NCBI GenBank assembly: GCA_027065935.1
Contig: JAMONI010000235.1
Coordinates: 1-9,872 of the forward strand
DNA length: 9,872 nucleotides
Origin: Flavobacteriales bacterium
Lineage (GTDB): Bacteria > Bacteroidota > Bacteroidia > Flavobacteriales > Flavobacteriaceae
Direction: 5' to 3'
A program made the translations under genes and the position numbers. Below are positions 6,049 through 9,872 of this stretch, piece after piece. A model generated the notes under the pieces. It was not told where the DNA came from. It saw nothing but the letters and a program-made list of their open reading frames with translations, and made no database searches. The number at the start of each line of letters is the position of its first letter. The stretch's first letter is position 1.

Positions 6049-7347
6049 TTACATACCCGAACCGCATTTTCCCGCACCGCATTTCATGGACTTAGGTGCT
6101 TTGTCCGAAGGGTTTTTGTTCATCATGGATTTTTTGCCCTGCAATTGTGCCGAAGCATCCACCACAAAAGTGCCGTGAACCACGATTTCGTCGCCTTCGT
6201 TTAATCCGGATAAAACTTCATACGAGTCGGCAAAACTTTGTCCCAATTCAATTTCCCTCATTTCAAAAACGGGTTTGTCAGGACTTGTTTTGACATAAAC
6301 CACCGACCTTTTACCCGTCCAAAGCACCGCCGATTTGGGAATGACGATTTTTTCGGTTTTATGCGTTTTTTTTAATAAACGAGCCGAAATCAACATGCCG
6401 GGCCTCAACAAACCTCCGGAGTTGTTTAAGCGTGTTCTAACAATGGCGGTTTTACTCGAAGGATGTAATTCGGGGCTGATAAAGAAAACCTTCGACCTGA
6501 AAGTTTTACCCGGTAAGGCATGCACGCTGATGTTCACTTCGTCACCTACTCGAATGTTTTGCAAATCGGGTTCATACACTTCGAACACGCCCCACACTTC
6601 CGACAAATCGGCAAGTTCAAACATGGGCGTGCCTTCACGTACGTGTTGACCGTTTTGTACCGAAACTTTCCGGATATAACCGCTTTGGTCGGCATACATG
6701 GGGAAATTGAGGATGACTTTTTTGGTGTTTTCCACCCGGTTGATTTGTGCTTCGGTGAGTTTCCAGTTTTTCAGCTTGTTTCTGACGGCGTTATACAGTT
6801 CGGGTTGTTCGTTTTTGATGTAATACGCTTCGAGCAGTTCGTTCTGCGCGGTGACCAGTTCGGGCGAATAAAGTAAGGCGATAATACTTCCTTTTTTTAT
6901 GTATGTACCTTCGCTTTGGAAGAAGAGTTTTTCGATTCGCCCGCCGAAATGGGCGGTTTGGACGAAAATTTTATCGGTATTGACTTCGATACTTCCGGGA
7001 AATGAAACCGGAAAGCCGTTCGGGTCCGAAGTGTCTGAGCCTTTTTTTACGCGCATGGTTCTTATGCCCGCCAAGGTCAATTCGGCTTCGGAAAGTTCAA
7101 CAAGCCCGCTATCGGGTTCTTCATCCCCGCTTTTGGGAATGAGGTCCATACCGCAAATGGGACAAGTGCCGGGTTGCGGCAAATCGATTTGCGGATGCAT
7201 GGAACACGTCCAACGTTGATTTTTCCGTTCAAGCTTTTGTCCCGAGGACTCGTTCGTTATTGCATCGGAAAAGCCCGAAAAATATTTCCCGGTTACAAAT
7301 CCCGCAAGGAGCGAGACGACGGTTATGGCGAATAAATTACGTTTCAT
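6049..7347 (-). CDS. cusB: CusB-like periplasmic adaptor with heavy-metal-binding domain and Cys tail
   Basis: A 432-residue membrane-fusion protein that would link the RND pump to the outer-membrane channel and pass metal to the pump. Residues 4-24 form an uncleaved-looking membrane anchor without a lipobox Cys. Residues 46-70 are a heavy-metal-binding domain (WTCSMHP, then CPICGMDLIP) with Cys48, Met50, His51, Cys62, Cys65 and Met67 as likely ligands; this domain is common in CusB relatives of many phyla but absent from E. coli CusB. Residues about 115-255 contain the lipoyl/barrel-sandwich halves (FGGRIEKLFFQSEGTYIKKG and GYIRKVSVQNGQHVREG) around a helical hairpin (165-210), followed by a beta-barrel (250-325) and a membrane-proximal domain (335-400). 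The protein ends in a polar linker and MKCGAGKCGSGM, a second possible metal site. No separate CusF-type chaperone is present, so these two sites may do its work. Start 14 nt after the channel gene's stop. Confidence 0.9.
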   Translation of the reverse strand: MKRNLFAITVVSLLAGFVTGKYFSGFSDAITNESSGQKLERKNQRWTCSMHPQIDLPQPGTCPICGMDLIPKSGDEEPDSGLVELSEAELTLAGIRTMRVKKGSDTSDPNGFPVSFPGSIEVNTDKIFVQTAHFGGRIEKLFFQSEGTYIKKGSIIALLYSPELVTAQNELLEAYYIKNEQPELYNAVRNKLKNWKLTEAQINRVENTKKVILNFPMYADQSGYIRKVSVQNGQHVREGTPMFELADLSEVWGVFEVYEPDLQNIRVGDEVNISVHALPGKTFRSKVFFISPELHPSSKTAIVRTRLNNSGGLLRPGMLISARLLKKTHKTEKIVIPKSAVLWTGKRSVVYVKTSPDKPVFEMREIELGQSFADSYEVLSGLNEGDEIVVHGTFVVDASAQLQGKKSMMNKNPSDKAPKSMKCGAGKCGSGM

Positions 7348-7361
7348 GCTATGATTTTTTG

Positions 7362-8588
7362 TTATTCGGTTAGAAATTCAATTTCGGCTTTATGAATAAA
7401 GGCTTGTTTAACGGCTTCTTCTTTTATCAATTGAAATTTGATTTTTTGTAATTGTAATTTGAGAATCTCGTCAAAGTCGGGTTTGCCGGTTTCATAAGCT
7501 TTGAGCATCAGATCAATGGCGCGTTGGGTTTCGTTGATGTTTTTTTCGGCCGCCATAACTTGCACTATGGCGTTTTCCAAGCCTTTTTCGGCTTTTGTGA
7601 GGGCATCGGCCAATTGATTTTCCAAGTCTTCGTATTGTAAATCGGTTTTTTGTTGTTGCCATTCCGTTTGACGTAACTCCGATCGGTAAGCCCGGTTGAA
7701 AAGCGGTATGGCAAGCCCGATTTTGGGCATTACAATGTCTTTTCCGTTACGCGGAACGTCCATTGATGAAGGTTGCACGATGACATAATCCAATCCGAAG
7801 CTGATTTTTGGGCCTTGCTTTTTCCGGGTCATCCGGTAGGCTTGTTCCCAAACGTTTTTTTCCTGCCGTTTCTTTAGTAGAACGGGGTGTGATGAAACGT
7901 CATTTTGAAAACGGGCGATTTCCGTTACGTCCAATAAAGCGGGTACGTTGACAGGTAAATGTTCGTCACGTTCCAACAACCGGTTGAACCGGAATTGAAG
8001 CGCTTCAATCCGGTTTAACGTTTGAAAGATACGTACGTGCAATTGGTTTTTTTGAATGCGGATTTTTATCACATCCGTCATCGATGCTTTGTGGTTCGAC
8101 AAAGCCGCCAAAGCCATGTCTTCGTAGGTTTTCAATATGCGTTTGTTTTCTTTCAGCTTTTCGACGGTTTTCTGCAAAGCATATATCTCGTAGTAGAGTT
8201 TTTTTAAGGTTAAAACGAGTTGTTTTTCGGTCAAGGCGGTTTCGTGCCGGCTGAGTTCAGCCCTGCTTTTCAACCAATTTTTAACGGCTTTGTTGGTTCC
8301 GAACCAAGGAATTTGTTGACTAACACCGAATTTAAAGGCTTGATTCCCCACGCGGGTTTCGGGTTGTAAAATATAAACTCCCGCATTCCATTGCAAGTCG
8401 GGGAAACGGCTTGCTTCGTTTATTTTTTCGTAAGCGATTTTTTCTTCCAACATTTGTGCTTGTAAGCGCGAGGATTTTCTTTTGAGTTCAACGATATAAT
8501 CTTCGAGGCTTTGCGCACCGGCCGTTCCGAAAAAAGACAAGTTTATAAAGACCGGAACAAAATACGAAATATAGCGCTTAATTTTCAT
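7362..8588 (-). CDS. cusC: TolC/CusC-like outer-membrane efflux channel
   Basis: A 408-residue outer-membrane factor that would form the exit duct of the pump. Residues 1-25 are a signal peptide ending GTAGA, with no lipobox Cys, so it is not a lipoprotein as CusC of E. coli is. The mature part has the two-fold helical pattern of the outer-membrane efflux family: long amphipathic helices (about 60-90, 115-185, 235-270, 310-390) and short strand segments such as FKFGVSQQIPWFG (first half) and PKIGLAIPLFNRAYRSE (second half). The ATG at 8588 overlaps the end of the pump gene by 11 nt (ATGAAAATTAA shared), which suggests translational coupling. A longer open frame back to 8675 is only the out-of-frame shadow of the pump gene. 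At about 408 residues it is slightly short for TolC but normal for Bacteroidota members of the family. Confidence 0.88.
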   Translation of the reverse strand: MKIKRYISYFVPVFINLSFFGTAGAQSLEDYIVELKRKSSRLQAQMLEEKIAYEKINEASRFPDLQWNAGVYILQPETRVGNQAFKFGVSQQIPWFGTNKAVKNWLKSRAELSRHETALTEKQLVLTLKKLYYEIYALQKTVEKLKENKRILKTYEDMALAALSNHKASMTDVIKIRIQKNQLHVRIFQTLNRIEALQFRFNRLLERDEHLPVNVPALLDVTEIARFQNDVSSHPVLLKKRQEKNVWEQAYRMTRKKQGPKISFGLDYVIVQPSSMDVPRNGKDIVMPKIGLAIPLFNRAYRSELRQTEWQQQKTDLQYEDLENQLADALTKAEKGLENAIVQVMAAEKNINETQRAIDLMLKAYETGKPDFDEILKLQLQKIKFQLIKEEAVKQAFIHKAEIEFLTE

Positions 8589-9872
8589 CGGATGTTCTTT
8601 TGAGTTCGATTTCCTTTTTCCAAGCATATAAAACGGGAACGACAAACAAGGTGACCAATGCAATGGACATACCACCCAAAGCGGGAATGGCCATAGGTAT
8701 CATGATTTCGCTTCCGTGACCTTGTGAAGTCAACACCGGCAAGAGCGCCAAAATGGTAGTGGCCGTGGTCATCAGGCACGGACGGATGCGTTTTTTTCCC
8801 GCTTCGATGACGGAATCGTGAATCGACGCAAGGGATTGTGGACGGTTTTTCTTAAAAGTCTGCTGCAAATAGGTGGCCATCACCACACCGTCGTCCGTAG
8901 CAATGCCGAAAAGGGCAATGAAGCCCACCCACACCGCTACACTCAGATGAACGGTACGAATGTTAAAGATTTCTCTCGGATTTATGCCAAAGAACCTAAC
9001 ATCCAAAAACCATTCCTGCCCGTAGAGCCAAAGCAGGATAAATCCGCCCGCAAAGGCAAGCCCGATGCCACTGAAGATTATAAAGCTTACGGCAACGGAG
9101 CGAAACTGAAAATACAAAATCAGGAAAATAATCAACAAGGTAAGCGGTATGACAACGGATAATGTTTTTTCGGCCCGGAGCTGATTTTCATAATTTCCCG
9201 CAAATGTGTAGGTGACGCCCGCCGGTACGTGAATTTCCTTAGACTTAATAGCCTTTTCGATGGCCTTTTTCGCCTTTTCCACTACGTCGATTTCCGCATG
9301 GCCGTCTTCTTTGTCAAACAGCACGTAACCGACCAAAAAAGTATCCTCGCTTTTGATGGCTTGCGGACCTTGTTCGTAGCGTATTTCGGCCATGTTTTTT
9401 AAAGGCACGGGGCCGTCGGTGGGTGTGTCGATTAAAATTTCGCCCAATACGCCGGGGTCGTTGCGCAATTCCTGCGGGTAGCGGACCTTTACGGCATAGG
9501 TCTCCCGTCCTTCTATACTTCTTCCTACGATTTTTCCTCCGATGGCGGTTTCAACCATATCGTGAAATTCGGCCATGCGAAGACCGTACCGGGATAATCT
9601 CACTCTGTCGGGGACGATGAGTAAATACGGTTTTCCGACTATTCTTTCGGCAAAGACGGCTTCTTTTTTTACCCCTTCCGTCTTTTGGAGAATTTTTTCC
9701 AATGCCAACCCGAACGATTGGATGCTGTCCAGATGTAATCCCTTGATTTTTATCCCCATCGGAGCGCGCATTCCCGTTTGCAACATGACCAAGCGGGTTT
9801 CGATAGGTTGAAGCTTGGGCGCCGATGTAAGTCCCGGAAGCCGGCTTACGCTTGCAATTTCATTCCAAATAT
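8578..9872 (-). CDS. cusA: CusA-like RND heavy-metal pump, C-terminal fragment
   Basis: The C-terminal 430 residues of an inner-membrane, proton-driven RND transporter; the first 600 or so lie beyond the window edge at 9872. The visible part starts in the periplasmic pore domain (IWNEIASVSRLPGLTSAP, then MLQTGMRAPMGIKI, aligning with the 'STGIRTP-GIK' segment of CusA). It continues to the second periplasmic half (PDRVRLSRYGL, then YAVKVRYPQELR) and the last five membrane helices, TM8-TM12, from about 9165 to 8620. GQEWFLDVRFFGINPRE and VWVGFIALFGIATDDGVVM are characteristic of CusA relatives. Two proton-relay positions differ from E. coli CusA (see findings). The heavy-metal group is clear from similarity; Cu(I)/Ag(I) as substrate is inferred from the neighbouring adaptor and multicopper oxidase. 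No start codon in the window; internal TTG/ATG codons near 9792 are not starts because the frame stays coding upstream. Confidence 0.92.
   Translation of the reverse strand, partial: IWNEIASVSRLPGLTSAPKLQPIETRLVMLQTGMRAPMGIKIKGLHLDSIQSFGLALEKILQKTEGVKKEAVFAERIVGKPYLLIVPDRVRLSRYGLRMAEFHDMVETAIGGKIVGRSIEGRETYAVKVRYPQELRNDPGVLGEILIDTPTDGPVPLKNMAEIRYEQGPQAIKSEDTFLVGYVLFDKEDGHAEIDVVEKAKKAIEKAIKSKEIHVPAGVTYTFAGNYENQLRAEKTLSVVIPLTLLIIFLILYFQFRSVAVSFIIFSGIGLAFAGGFILLWLYGQEWFLDVRFFGINPREIFNIRTVHLSVAVWVGFIALFGIATDDGVVMATYLQQTFKKNRPQSLASIHDSVIEAGKKRIRPCLMTTATTILALLPVLTSQGHGSEIMIPMAIPALGGMSIALVTLFVVPVLYAWKKEIELKRTSDEN

Noticed and set aside
8589..8675. N-terminal extension of the TolC-like protein back to 8675
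   Set aside because: The extra residues overlap the conserved C-terminal helix region of the pump in another frame; the signal peptide begins at 8588.
8818..9162. Plus-strand open frame of 114 codons
   Set aside because: It is antisense to conserved pump coding sequence, and its product is lysine/asparagine-rich with no recognisable domain.

Overview
The window looks like chromosomal DNA of a member of the Bacteroidota, possibly a flavobacterial-type lineage. Four things point there: a TonB-dependent receptor with an N-terminal carboxypeptidase-regulatory-like domain, a multicopper oxidase ending in a type IX secretion (T9SS) sorting domain, gene starts with AT-rich leaders rather than Shine-Dalgarno sequences, and -7 promoter elements of the TAnnTTTG type. 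The species cannot be named from sequence alone. Every gene I can support lies on the minus strand, so transcription runs from position 9872 towards position 1.

Region 1 (9872 to 4285) is a copper/silver-type export operon: the C-terminal part of a CusA-like RND pump (cut by the window edge), a TolC/CusC-like outer-membrane channel, a CusB-like adaptor with a heavy-metal-binding domain and a Cys-rich tail, and a multicopper oxidase with all copper motifs plus a T9SS sorting domain. Spacing is tight: an 11-nt overlap, then a 14-nt gap, then 39 nt. Together the genes would move Cu(I) from the periplasm out of the cell and oxidise it at the surface or outside.

Region 2 (4284 to 283) starts with an intergenic stretch carrying a promoter, followed by an AraC-family regulator of PchR-like character, a TonB-dependent receptor, and a small unrecognised membrane protein, closed by a clear rho-independent terminator. 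Upstream of the receptor gene, an 18-bp direct repeat with a 21-bp period lies over the expected -33 region, just upstream of a -7 element. This is the arrangement expected of an AraC-type activator site and is the best candidate regulatory finding here.

Region 3 (about 221 to 1) is the start of another gene. Its translation matches the N-terminus of MutS2-type proteins. It has no in-frame ATG; one extra base in a C4 run may have broken the link to an upstream ATG, or a TTG start is used.

No tRNA, rRNA, CRISPR array, insertion sequence or phage gene was seen. No gene-free stretch exceeds about 200 bases.
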